Assembly (NCBI GenBank): GCA_023405135.1
Contig: JAEXYZ010000046.1
Location: forward strand, 8,224-72,223
DNA from: Bacillota bacterium
Lineage (GTDB): Bacteria; Bacillota; Bacilli; Bacillales_A; Planococcaceae
DNA: 64,000 nt
Direction: 5' to 3'
Part shown: positions 53,475 to 61,783 of the stretch, piece after piece
Layout: each line of letters opens with the position of its first letter
Position numbering within the stretch: position 1 is the first letter of the stretch
The notes under the pieces: generated by a model
What the model saw: the letters and a program-made list of their open reading frames with translations, nothing else
Databases searched by the model: none
What the model was told of the DNA's origin: nothing
Program-made: the position numbers and the translations under genes

Positions 53475-53504
53475 AAGGGTTCTGCATTCTTACACAGAAC
53501 CCTT
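53475..53504. other. Isolated 10-bp perfect hairpin
   Basis: AAGGGTTCTG and CAGAACCCTT pair perfectly over 10 bases without a strong T-run. Role unclear. Confidence 0.5.
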
Positions 53505-53618
53505 AATCTACTTTATCTTTTAATCATAATAACGATTGTCCACATAATAGCAGAATACTGTATTGATTCTAATACTGAACCGTCATATAGTACGAAAAAT
53601 GACGCAAGGAAGATGCAA

Positions 53619-53771
53619 ATGTATAAAAAGATTGCTTGGATTAATTTCAACTTCTCAACTCCAACTCGAAAATCTATTTATTCATTACATCTTATTAATC
53701 TATTTATTATTTTATGTTTTCTACTTTGGATTCTTATCGCAATTTATCTTTACACAAACAGAAGTGTGTAA
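53619..53771 (+). CDS. 50-residue single-pass membrane protein
   Basis: ATG 53619 follows AAGGAAG at good spacing (another ATG, 53613, lies in frame) and encodes 50 residues. A polar start (MYKKIAWINFNFSTPTRKSI) leads to a strongly hydrophobic helix (about 25-45, NLFIILCFLLWILIAIY) and a short basic tail (TNRSV). The reading in this frame has a better membrane helix and ribosome site than the overlapping longer frames. No family is recognised. It lies in a gap without other genes. Confidence 0.45.
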   Translation: MYKKIAWINFNFSTPTRKSIYSLHLINLFIILCFLLWILIAIYLYTNRSV

Positions 53772-53784
53772 GAGAAGCTTTTAA

Positions 53785-54766
53785 CAGGCTTATTTATTAA
53801 TTTCATTTCCTTGCTCCCCTTCTATGTAAGCATCTCCAATTTATTCTTATAAAACTTAATTAACGTTTCGGATTTTATTTTATCTAACTTCATGAATGGA
53901 AATCTATTTTCCCGCTTTACTATAAATTAAAAATGTCGAAATCCTTTAATTTCATTAATCTTGTAAGATTTAAATGACTAAAAACGACAGACTACTTTGT
54001 TTACTATATTTTTATAGTAAATTAGGTTGACAATAAATCTAATATTTGAGTTTAATATTTCAAATGTTCTTAATCAATATTTGTAATAAACAACTATATT
54101 TTGTTATATGAATAAAATGATTAATTCTCTTTCATTTCTCGACATTTCTATATTTCAAGAAAGTTAAATTGTAAATTGAATTGACAATAAAACTAACAAA
54201 TAAACTTATTATTTCTATTAAGAATAGACTCATTTAATTAATAAAGTTCGAACTTTATTATTGTTATATATTTTTATAATGAATTTTTGTCATCGACATC
54301 CATATTTTCTCACAATATTTTTTCTGTTAACTAAGTTGACGAAAACGATAATATGTAATCGCTAATTAATAAAGGTAGTTAATGATATGCTAATTCCCAC
54401 TATAAAACTTAACTTTTTTAATAAAACGATAATCTTGATTACAATCCTCGACAACATTATTCATAAATAATCAACCAATAGTCATCCTAGTTTACAAAAA
54501 TTCAAGTATTTCTTTTTATACTATCCCCTTTTGACAATTCTCCGTTTTCTGCTAGAGTTCTATTTTATTAAAAATTAAATTACAGTTTTCACACTAACAT
54601 TTCTCAACTATAATCGACATCCTCTAGTACAGCCATTTAAATTTCCACTAATTAAAAACACCAATTATTTTGTTTATTGGAATAAAATGTATAGAATTGA
54701 ATTAGTAGAAATCTAATGATAACTAACAAGATCAACTTTAAACTTTAGGAAAGAAGGTATTTATTC
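53785..54766. other. Nearly 1 kb AT-rich non-coding stretch
   Basis: No credible gene on either strand across about 980 bases. Several TTGACA-like elements recur (about 54027, 54180 and 54531), and TCGACATT/TCGACATC/TCGACAAC motifs are scattered. The first two TTGACA have AT-rich -10-like sequences 18-20 bases on. It may hold an sRNA, a decayed gene or a long regulatory region. Confidence 0.5.
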
Positions 54767-55702
54767 ATGTTAAACAAAGTTCAACTTGGAAAGTCCGATT
54801 TATTTGTTAATCCAATTGGTTTAGGTGCAAATACTGTCGGGGGACATAACTTATACCCTAACTTGGATGAAGAAGTAGGTAAGGATTTAGTTCGTACTGC
54901 TATTCATCATGGAATAAACTTTATTGATACTGCATTTAGTTATGGGCCTAAACGTTCTGAAGAATTAATTGCCGAAGTGGTTAAAGAAAGTGGAAATCGC
55001 CATGAACTTGTGATTGCTACAAAAGTAGCTCAAAAATATGTAGATGGTAAAACAAAAATTGATAACTCTCCTGCCTTTTTACGTAGTGAGGTTGAAAAAA
55101 GCTTAATGCGACTTCAAACAGATTATATCGATCTACTATATATTCATTATCCGGATGATCAAACACCTAAGGATGAAGCAGTAGGTGCATTAAAACAATT
55201 AAAAGATGAAGGAAAAATCCGCGCTATTGGAGTTTCAAATTTCTCATTAGAACAATTAAAAAAAGCTAATAAAGATGATTATGTTGATGTAGTACAAGGT
55301 GAATATAATTTATTAAGCCGTTTTGCAGAAACAAATTATTTTCCATATACAATTGAGAAAAACATTACTTTTATACCATACTTTCCATTAGCTTCCGGAT
55401 TACTTACAGGTAAATATACAAAAGACTCTACTTTCAGCGATTTACGTAATAGACTTCCTTACTTTCAAGAAGATGTATTAGCTCAAAACGTGGAAAAAGT
55501 AGAAAAGTTACGTGATATTGCCAACAGTAAAAACGTCGAGATAACGCATATTGTTCTTGCATGGTATTTAACTCAAGAGGCAATTACAGCAGTAATTCCT
55601 GGTGCGAAAAACTCTGAGCAAGTACTTAATAATTTAAAAACATTAGATATTCAATTAAGTAATGATGAAATTAAAACGATCGATCAGATTTTTAAAATCT
55701 AA
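54767..55702 (+). CDS. Aldo/keto reductase
   Basis: The 311-residue NADPH-dependent reductase has the AKR tetrad: Asp54 and Tyr59 in FIDTAFSYG, Lys86 in IATKV and His127 in LLYIHYPD. The Gly-rich start, AIGVSNFSLEQL and the C-terminal VIPGAKNSEQV match the YccK/IolS/YqkF type of Bacillus. It reduces aldehydes or ketones; the substrate is unknown. AAGAAGG precedes ATG 54767. A 1-kb non-coding region lies before it and a strong terminator after it. Confidence 0.9.
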   Translation: MLNKVQLGKSDLFVNPIGLGANTVGGHNLYPNLDEEVGKDLVRTAIHHGINFIDTAFSYGPKRSEELIAEVVKESGNRHELVIATKVAQKYVDGKTKIDNSPAFLRSEVEKSLMRLQTDYIDLLYIHYPDDQTPKDEAVGALKQLKDEGKIRAIGVSNFSLEQLKKANKDDYVDVVQGEYNLLSRFAETNYFPYTIEKNITFIPYFPLASGLLTGKYTKDSTFSDLRNRLPYFQEDVLAQNVEKVEKLRDIANSKNVEITHIVLAWYLTQEAITAVIPGAKNSEQVLNNLKTLDIQLSNDEIKTIDQIFKI

Positions 55703-55710
55703 TAATAAAA

Positions 55711-55744
55711 AAGTGCCCATTAAGAAATTTCTTAATTGGGCACT
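55711..55744. terminator. Bidirectional terminator, aldo/keto reductase / small membrane protein
   Basis: AGTGCCCA and TGGGCACT pair, with inner TTAAGAAA/TTTCTTAA extending the stem. T-runs lie on both sides. Confidence 0.9.
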
Positions 55745-55758
55745 GTTCTATTTTTATG

Positions 55759-55938
55759 TTAGAGGACGACGACGAAGAAGTATATAGCAGCACCTATAAA
55801 GAGCAGGACACCAATCATTGTTGTTATCTTCCCAAGTAGTTTTAGCCATCTTTTTCTTTCAGATGAGACCAATAAAATCTCAACTAATCCTAAAGTCATT
55901 AATACGATGGAGAGTATAAAGAATCCTAACAATAACAT
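55759..55938 (-). CDS. 59-residue two-helix membrane protein
   Basis: Leftward ATG 55938 behind AGGAGGTGAG, a near-perfect ribosome site, encodes 59 residues. A hydrophobic helix runs from the start (MLLLGFFILSIVLMTLGLVE), then a charged turn (SSERKRWLK), then a second helix (KITTMIGVLLFIGAAIYFFV). No family is recognised. It is just under usual length cut-offs. The clean frame, ribosome site and shared terminator make it credible. Confidence 0.7.
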   Translation of the reverse strand: MLLLGFFILSIVLMTLGLVEILLVSSERKRWLKLLGKITTMIGVLLFIGAAIYFFVVVL

Positions 55939-56009
55939 TGTTTACTCACCTCCTCCTATTTCCACACTATGCAAGAGAAGAAAAAGCGTGTAATGAAGGA
56001 GGCTAATAA

Positions 56010-56277
56010 GTAAAAAATTTTACTTCAGACTGTTGACAAACGCTTTCATACTGCGTTGCTTCCTCGCTCGTCCGCTCATGAAGGAAACTTCTATTCGCGT
56101 CTTCACTCGGCTGCGCGCCTTTGCATCTGCCGCTTCGCTTTCGATGCAGAGTAAACTGTCTGACAAGCGTTTTCAAGACAGCCTGGCTAGTTGCTTCTAA
56201 ATGATTAGAAAATGAAAAAGAGTGCAGACAAAGTCAAAATTGACTTTGTCTACACTCTGAAGTAAAAAATTTTACTT
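56010..56277. repeat. MITE/REP-like element with terminal inverted repeats
   Basis: About 22-bp near-perfect inverted ends (left TAAAAAATTTTACTTCAGA; right copy inverted near 56277) flank internal hairpins. These include AGTGCAGACAAAGTCAA / TTGACTTTGTCTACACT (56220-56257) and the 25-mer at 56123-56147 shared with 41570-41594. No transposase is inside. A non-autonomous repeat is the simplest reading. Confidence 0.65.
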
Positions 56278-56340
56278 TTCTTTATACTGATACATTATTC
56301 TATTAAAGGGGGGGTCTAATATTTAGTGGCTCTTAAAGCC

Positions 56341-57282
56341 TTAATCTAACGGTTCTAACTTACTTTCTATCTCATCTCTTCGTTCTTCTAAAAACGGAGG
56401 CAAGTCTAATTTTTCACCTAATGTTTCAACATCCGCATCGACTGTAAAGCCCGGAGCATCAGTTGCAATTTCAAATAATATTCCATTTGACTCACGGAAG
56501 TAAAGACTTTTAAAGTAAAAACGATCAACAATACCAGATGACTGGTAACCACGTTCCTTCACTTTTTCATTCCAGTAGGACAATTCTTCGTCATCTTTTG
56601 CGCGTAACGCTAGATGGTGTATACTTCCACGACCTGGTCTTTCACTAGGACCATCCATTTCTTTAACTAAAATTTCACCAAATCCTTGACCCTTAATGGA
56701 TTGTAAAAGTACATATTCCGCTAATCGTTCTTTCACAACAAATTGAAATATTTCAGTTAAAGTTCTCTCTAATTTGCTAGAATTTTTTACCGTTATTTCA
56801 ATAGTACCCATTCCTAAAATTTGATGTTCATTTGGAACAGAGGAATTCTCCCAAATAGTCCAAAACTGTGGGACATCCTCCCCATTATTGTTTAGTAATA
56901 TTAATCGCAACCCTTCTGGATCTTCAAACGGGAGTGCTTCTCTTCCTGCGTAACGCACGATTTCATCATGTTTTACGTTTAGCTCTTCAAAACGTTTTTT
57001 CCAATAATGTAAACTTTCTATCGATGGGACAAGTAATCCGATTTGTGTAATCGCATTAGTTCCACGATATGTCCTTCCAACCATCGGAATTTCAAAGAAT
57101 GTTAAACCTGTTCCAGGACTTCCTACTAAATCCCCAAAAAATAAATGATACATAGATGGATCATCTTGGTTTACTGATTTCTTGACTCTACGTAACCCTA
57201 ATAAATTTTTATAAAAGTTATCATTTTTCTTCGCATTTTTTGTAATCATTGATATATGATGATGACCTAATATTGTTGTCAT
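56341..57282 (-). CDS. Ring-cleaving dioxygenase, MhqO-like (glyoxalase fold)
   Basis: The 313-residue extradiol-type dioxygenase has two vicinal-oxygen-chelate halves. Metal ligands are likely His in GHHHISMITK, His in SIHHLALRAKD and Glu in LFEIATD. Related B. subtilis MhqO and MhqA remove quinones and hydroquinones. Length agrees (about 312). An MhqR-type operator sits just upstream, which independently supports quinone detoxification. Ribosome site AAAAAGGTGGGAC precedes ATG 57282. A terminator-like region lies after neighbours. Confidence 0.88.
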   Translation of the reverse strand: MTTILGHHHISMITKNAKKNDNFYKNLLGLRRVKKSVNQDDPSMYHLFFGDLVGSPGTGLTFFEIPMVGRTYRGTNAITQIGLLVPSIESLHYWKKRFEELNVKHDEIVRYAGREALPFEDPEGLRLILLNNNGEDVPQFWTIWENSSVPNEHQILGMGTIEITVKNSSKLERTLTEIFQFVVKERLAEYVLLQSIKGQGFGEILVKEMDGPSERPGRGSIHHLALRAKDDEELSYWNEKVKERGYQSSGIVDRFYFKSLYFRESNGILFEIATDAPGFTVDADVETLGEKLDLPPFLEERRDEIESKLEPLD

Positions 57283-57322
57283 TTCTGTCCCACCTTTTTA
57301 CGTGCATTTAATAAAAGTATTA

Positions 57323-57340
57323 TATCTCGAATTCGAGATA
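57323..57340. promoter_or_regulatory. MhqR-type operator
   Basis: TATCTCGAATTCGAGATA is a perfect 18-bp palindrome and matches the known MhqR operator consensus (ATCTcgaAtTCgAGAT) as I recall it. It lies just before the dioxygenase gene. mhqR itself is not in the window. Confidence 0.85.
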
Positions 57341-57370
57341 ATTTCAAACATATTCATTTCGCACCTATAA

Positions 57371-57411
57371 AAAAAGCATGCCCATTTAATAAAAAATGGA
57401 CATGCTTTTTT
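57371..57411. terminator. Terminator after menA (bidirectional hairpin)
   Basis: AAAAAGCATGCCCATTT and AAATGGACATGCTTTTT form an almost perfect stem over a short A-rich loop, with T-runs on both sides. It ends right at the menA stop. Confidence 0.85.
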
Positions 57412-58334
57412 TAAAAAATATAACTAATTAATAACCCCACTGATAATAATAGTGAAAATAATGTATTTGTAATTGCTGTAGATTTCATTGCAATTTTCAT
57501 ATATTGAGGCTCAATAGCACCCTTTTTGAATCCTTGAATTGCAGAAATTGGTTTTTTTACACTTAACAATATAAGTAATGCCCATATACTAATTGGTGTT
57601 ACAACAACTAGTACGATAATCCACAAATACGAAACGACAAAAGCAACAGCTAATGCATTAATCGCTCTTTCTCTTCCTAGTAAAATTGGAAGAGTTTTTC
57701 TTCCACCTCTTGTATCTTCCTCAATATCACGGATGTTATTTGACATATTAATGGCTCCGACTAAAATCCCGACAGGAATCGAAAGAAATAAAGATGTTAG
57801 TGTAATAGTATTTGTTTGAATAAATGTAGAAATTAATACAAAGCCTGTACCCATTAATGCTCCTGAAAATAATTCGCCAAATGGTGTATATGCAATTGGA
57901 ACTGGTCCACCAGTATATAAGTAACCAACCGCCATACCAAATAAACCAATTACAACTAACCACCAGCTACTGCTCATACAAATATAAATACCGATAAAAG
58001 CAGCAATAATATATAAAATAATAGCTACAGTTAATACATTTTTTGGCTTTAAGCCGTGACGCACAATTCCCCCACCAATCCCTACTGATTCGGCAGTATC
58101 TAAACCTCGCTTAAAATCGTAATATTCATTAAATAAGTTCGTAGCGATTTGTAAACATAAACAAGCCAACATCATGGCACTAAATAAAAGCCAATTAATT
58201 TCTGTTTCAAAAAGTGCTATTACTGTTCCCAAAATAACTGGAGCAAATGTCGCTGTTAATGTATGGGGGCGAGTCATTTTCCACATTAATTTTGCGGGAC
58301 TCATTTGATTTTGATTTTCCATAAATCTATTCAA
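57411..58334 (-). CDS. menA: 1,4-dihydroxy-2-naphthoate polyprenyltransferase
   Basis: MenA attaches the prenyl tail to 1,4-dihydroxy-2-naphthoate, making demethylmenaquinone in the membrane. The 307-residue protein has the UbiA-family motifs NLFNEYYDFKRGLDTAES (Asp-rich motif 1) and MSNNIRDIEEDTRGGRKTLP (motif 2), with about nine hydrophobic helices. Length and order match Bacillus MenA. The start is preferred at 58334 (MNRFMENQNQMSP), though later ATGs exist. It stands alone, unlike menFDHBEC clusters, which is usual for menA. Confidence 0.92.
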   Translation of the reverse strand: MNRFMENQNQMSPAKLMWKMTRPHTLTATFAPVILGTVIALFETEINWLLFSAMMLACLCLQIATNLFNEYYDFKRGLDTAESVGIGGGIVRHGLKPKNVLTVAIILYIIAAFIGIYICMSSSWWLVVIGLFGMAVGYLYTGGPVPIAYTPFGELFSGALMGTGFVLISTFIQTNTITLTSLFLSIPVGILVGAINMSNNIRDIEEDTRGGRKTLPILLGRERAINALAVAFVVSYLWIIVLVVVTPISIWALLILLSVKKPISAIQGFKKGAIEPQYMKIAMKSTAITNTLFSLLLSVGLLISYIF

Positions 58335-58397
58335 CTTCCCTACTTTTAAAAGTTTAAAATGTTTTAATCACATTAAATCATTATATCAAATTTATTA

Positions 58398-58905
58398 AGA
58401 AAAGCGGAGCGCGTTCGTTCAGCCGCGACAAGCGCTGGAGCTTCTACCGCAAGAGTGCTTGCACTCGAGGATAGAAGCGAAGCGACCTCGAGCGGCTAAC
58501 GCGCGGAGCTAGACAATAAGAAAAGCGGAAGGCGCTCGCTTAGCTCCGACACGCACTGGAGAAACTCGACAAGTGTGCTTGCACACGTAGGAGAGTTTCG
58601 AAGTGACGCGAGGAGCTAGCGCCTGGAGCTAGACAACTAAGAAAAGCGGAGATCGCCCGTTTAGCTCCGACAACAACTGGAGGGGCTGACGAAAGGGCGC
58701 TTTTTGCCCTTGACGGAAGCACCGAAGTTGTCGAGGAGCTGGCGATCGTAGCTAGACATAAGAAAAGCGGAGCGCGTTCGTTCAGCCGCGGTCGACGAAA
58801 ACGCCACATCCATGTGGCATCGTCGACATGATTCACATCGTGTGAACCTCAAGAGCTGGAGCTTCTGCCGCAAGAGTGCTAGAAAAGCGGAAGCCCCTAG
58901 TTTAG
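58398..58905. repeat. Run of ~121-bp hairpin repeats (five units, last two degenerate)
   Basis: AGAAAAGCGGA recurs at 58398, 58519, 58640, 58761 and 58881, a period of 121, 121, 121 and 120. Units 1-3 end in GGAGCTAGACAA or similar and fold into long hairpins, e.g. GCGCGTT...AGCCGC with GCGGCTAACGCGC in unit 1. Unit 4 has a different centre (GTCGACGA...TCGTCGAC and GCCACAT/ATGTGGC) and unit 5 is truncated. Such GC-rich units contrast with the AT-rich surroundings. Similar elements occur in Bacillaceae genomes. Open frames inside are artefacts. Confidence 0.85.
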
Positions 58906-58938
58906 CCCACCATTAACCTTCTTTTTAATTTAAAAAGC

Positions 58939-58964
58939 CCACAAATCCTCGTACGAATTTATGG
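58939..58964 (-). terminator. Terminator after the GNAT gene
   Basis: Leftward, CCATAAATTC pairs with GAGGATTTGTGG (G-T pairs allowed) around GTAC, followed by GCTTTTTAAATT. Confidence 0.6.
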
Positions 58965-58975
58965 ACCCTATCCAG

Positions 58976-59854
58976 CTATTCACCACTATAAACAAAATAA
59001 TCAACCTGCATCGATTTTATAAATCCAGCATTTTCATAGACTGCTAGCGCTCTTTCATTTTCAATCTCTACATCGAGCATTACCATTTTTTCGCCATTTC
59101 GAAAAGCAAAATCTTTTACCCAATTTAATAAGGCTGTTCCAACACCTAGTCCTTGTTTAGAAGGGTGAACTGCTAATGCGGTAATCCATTGTACTTCCCC
59201 TTCTTTTGAAGAAGTAACTGTACCCGCTACTTCGTCGTTAACCATTGCGATCCATAAAATTCGATTATCTGTTGATGTATTATATGAAATTAACTCTAAT
59301 GCCTCTTCTCTTAAATCCCCAAAAGTTTCAATTAAAATTTCAATTAATTGTTCTTTATCTGATGCTTCAATATATGGTCGAATATATATATTATCATTTG
59401 GTTTCATTATTTCCGGTTTAGCTTCAAATGTTGCTTCTGAAAAACTATAAGAATATCCGTACTTTTCAACAAACTTTCTTCTAGGTTTATCATTTTCTAT
59501 TACTAATGCTAGCTCTCCTTCTGCACCTCTTTGATGCAAACCGTCCTCTAGCACTTTTAATAATGCTTCATCAATTCCAATTTTTCGATACATTGGAGAA
59601 ACTAAAATAGACCATTCATATGTATTCAATCCGATTTGATCCATAGCACTGGCTACACCAACAAGCTGACCTTGTTGTTCGTCATAGGCAAGAACAAAAA
59701 AACCTCGTACATTCGTACTCATAGATTCAGATAAATTTAACACTGTACAGTAATTGTATTGATCTGCCACAAAAGCATCATTACATAACATTTTGATTTC
59801 TTTATAGGTTTCACCGTCAATTGGGAAAGATGCAGTCATGATTGAAAAATTCAT
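58976..59854 (-). CDS. GNAT acetyltransferase with two GNAT domains
   Basis: The 292-residue protein shows a first GNAT-like half (up to about 145: WSILVSPMYRKIGIDEALLKV) and a second, better-conserved half with the acetyl-CoA loop ALAVHPSKQGLGVGTALLNW and ENERALAVYENAGF near the end. Tandem GNAT proteins acetylate small molecules or proteins; the substrate is unknown. The frame opens at 59920, but ATG 59854 with GGGGATC ahead fits the domain start. It follows the ABC exporter on the same strand. Confidence 0.82.
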   Translation of the reverse strand: MNFSIMTASFPIDGETYKEIKMLCNDAFVADQYNYCTVLNLSESMSTNVRGFFVLAYDEQQGQLVGVASAMDQIGLNTYEWSILVSPMYRKIGIDEALLKVLEDGLHQRGAEGELALVIENDKPRRKFVEKYGYSYSFSEATFEAKPEIMKPNDNIYIRPYIEASDKEQLIEILIETFGDLREEALELISYNTSTDNRILWIAMVNDEVAGTVTSSKEGEVQWITALAVHPSKQGLGVGTALLNWVKDFAFRNGEKMVMLDVEIENERALAVYENAGFIKSMQVDYFVYSGE

Positions 59855-59957
59855 ATAAAATGATCCCCGATTCTGTTTAAAAGTCTTTTTTATTTTAGTA
59901 AAACTATTAAGCTCTATCAAGAGATTGTTGGCAATTACATATAATTCCCTTGGTCAT

Positions 59958-61781
59958 TCATAAAATGCCAGATTGTTTAAGCATATTAGCATAAATGCCA
60001 TCTTGCTCCAACAATTGTTGCTGACTACCTGCCTCAACAAGTTTACCTTCTTTCATTACAAAAACAACATCTGCGTTCCGTACAGTATTTAAACGATGTG
60101 CAATAACAAAGCTTGTACGTCCTTTCATTAGAGCCTCTAATGCTTGCTGTATTTTTTCTTCTGTAACGGTATCGATACTACTTGTTGCCTCGTCCAGTAA
60201 TAAAATAACTGGATTAGCTACAAATGCTCGAGCAATCGACAATAATTGTTTTTGCCCTTGAGAAAGTTCACTTCCATCTGAGGTTAAAACTGTATTGTAG
60301 CCATTTGGAAGCTGTGTTATAAAACTATGTGCATTTGCTTTTTTTGCAGCTTCTACAATTTCATCATTTGTTGCATTAAGTCTTCCATAACGAATATTTT
60401 CATAGACACTTGCTTCGAAAAGAAATGAATCTTGCAAAACAAATGCAATTTGACTTCGAAGTGTTTCTCTTTTTAAATCGCGTACGTTTATACCATCAAA
60501 TAAAATCTCACCATCATCTACATCGTAAAATCTCGAAATCAATTGCATAATTGTTGTTTTTCCTGCTCCCGTTGCTCCTACTAACGCTGCCGTTTGCCCT
60601 GGCAATACTCGGAAGCTGACATCTTTTAACGTATAAGCTTCTTCTTCTAGTACATATTTAAAAGAAACATTACAGAATTCTACTTCCCCGAGAAGTTTAT
60701 GACTCTCCTTCACGTTTCCTTTATCTTCTTCTACAGACTCATCCATAATAGAAAACACCCGCTCCGCTCCTGCAATAGCTGATAACACTGTATTCATTTG
60801 GTTCGCTAAATCATTAAGAGGGCGAGTAAATTGACGTGAATACTCCGTAAAAATAATGATAGTACCGATAGAAGCTAGCCCTTTATAAGCTAATAGCCCC
60901 CCTATACCTGCGACAATCGCAAAGCTTATATTATTTAAAAAGTTCATAACCTTTGGGATGTATCCAGAATATGTCAATGCCCAAAATCCCGTTCTACGTA
61001 AATGGTCACTTTTTTCACGAAATTCATTCTTAACTCTTTCTTCCTGTGAAAATGCTTTAACAATTCGTTGCCCTGAAATTGTTTCTTCAATCATTCCATT
61101 TAATGCACCAAGCGCCACTTGCTGTTCCTTAAATAGTTTTCCCGTTCTTTTTGTAATCCATCGTGTTGCAGTAAACATAAGGGGGATAATAATCATTGTT
61201 AAAAGTGTAAGTAATGGGCTTAAATAAATCATGACACTAACAGTTCCAATTAAAATCAATACACTTGAAAACACTTGGATAAAAGAACTATTTAATGTAG
61301 AGCTTACTGTTTCAATATCATTCGTAGCACGACTCATTAACTCCCCATGTTGACGTTTATCAAAAAATGATACAGGTAGTTTCAACAGGTGATTAAACAC
61401 TTGTGTACGCATTTTATAAATAGTTTGTCCTGCAATACCAATCATCCAGTAGTTTTGGAGAAATAAAGATACTGCTAATATTAAATAAATAAAAACCAAC
61501 GCAACTACTAAAGAAATCATTCCATCAAAATTTCTTAAAACTACGTACTCATCAATTATATGTCCTATAAGATATGGTCCTAAAAGAGACATAGTAGAGC
61601 TGACGACAACTAATAATAAAACGAATATCAATAATTTTCGTTGTTCATCAACTATTTTCCAAATACGATGTAAAGTATTTTTCCAATCACTGGCACGTGG
61701 CCCTTTCTTTTTAACATGTTTCTTTAAATCTTCTTTTGTTAATACAGGTTCATAACCGAATGGCTTTCGAATGAAGTTCAT
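59958..61781 (-). CDS. Heterodimeric multidrug ABC exporter subunit (YfiC-like)
   Basis: The 607-residue half-transporter has six membrane helices (about 50-340) and a nucleotide domain with Walker A GATGAGKTT, signature LSQGQKQL, and a canonical Walker B LLLDEATSSID with catalytic Glu. It pairs with the degenerate partner upstream, as in BmrCD, LmrCD and YfiBC. ATG 61781 is favoured over the GTG at 61784 because of AGGTAGGTGA spacing. The stop of the upstream gene overlaps. It probably exports drugs or lipids. Confidence 0.88.
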   Translation of the reverse strand: MNFIRKPFGYEPVLTKEDLKKHVKKKGPRASDWKNTLHRIWKIVDEQRKLLIFVLLLVVVSSTMSLLGPYLIGHIIDEYVVLRNFDGMISLVVALVFIYLILAVSLFLQNYWMIGIAGQTIYKMRTQVFNHLLKLPVSFFDKRQHGELMSRATNDIETVSSTLNSSFIQVFSSVLILIGTVSVMIYLSPLLTLLTMIIIPLMFTATRWITKRTGKLFKEQQVALGALNGMIEETISGQRIVKAFSQEERVKNEFREKSDHLRRTGFWALTYSGYIPKVMNFLNNISFAIVAGIGGLLAYKGLASIGTIIIFTEYSRQFTRPLNDLANQMNTVLSAIAGAERVFSIMDESVEEDKGNVKESHKLLGEVEFCNVSFKYVLEEEAYTLKDVSFRVLPGQTAALVGATGAGKTTIMQLISRFYDVDDGEILFDGINVRDLKRETLRSQIAFVLQDSFLFEASVYENIRYGRLNATNDEIVEAAKKANAHSFITQLPNGYNTVLTSDGSELSQGQKQLLSIARAFVANPVILLLDEATSSIDTVTEEKIQQALEALMKGRTSFVIAHRLNTVRNADVVFVMKEGKLVEAGSQQQLLEQDGIYANMLKQSGIL

Positions 61782-61783
61782 CA

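Noticed and set aside
53563..53784. 73-residue open frame
   Set aside because: It overlaps the 50-residue membrane protein in another frame, which has the better ribosome site and hydrophobic helix.
58540..58873. Leftward open frames of 98 and 70 residues in GC-rich DNA
   Set aside because: They lie fully inside the 121-bp repeat run, lack ribosome sites and show the repeat's own bias.
58398..58905. CRISPR array
   Set aside because: Repeat units are about 121 bp and tandem, with no unique spacers of 30-40 bases and no cas genes.
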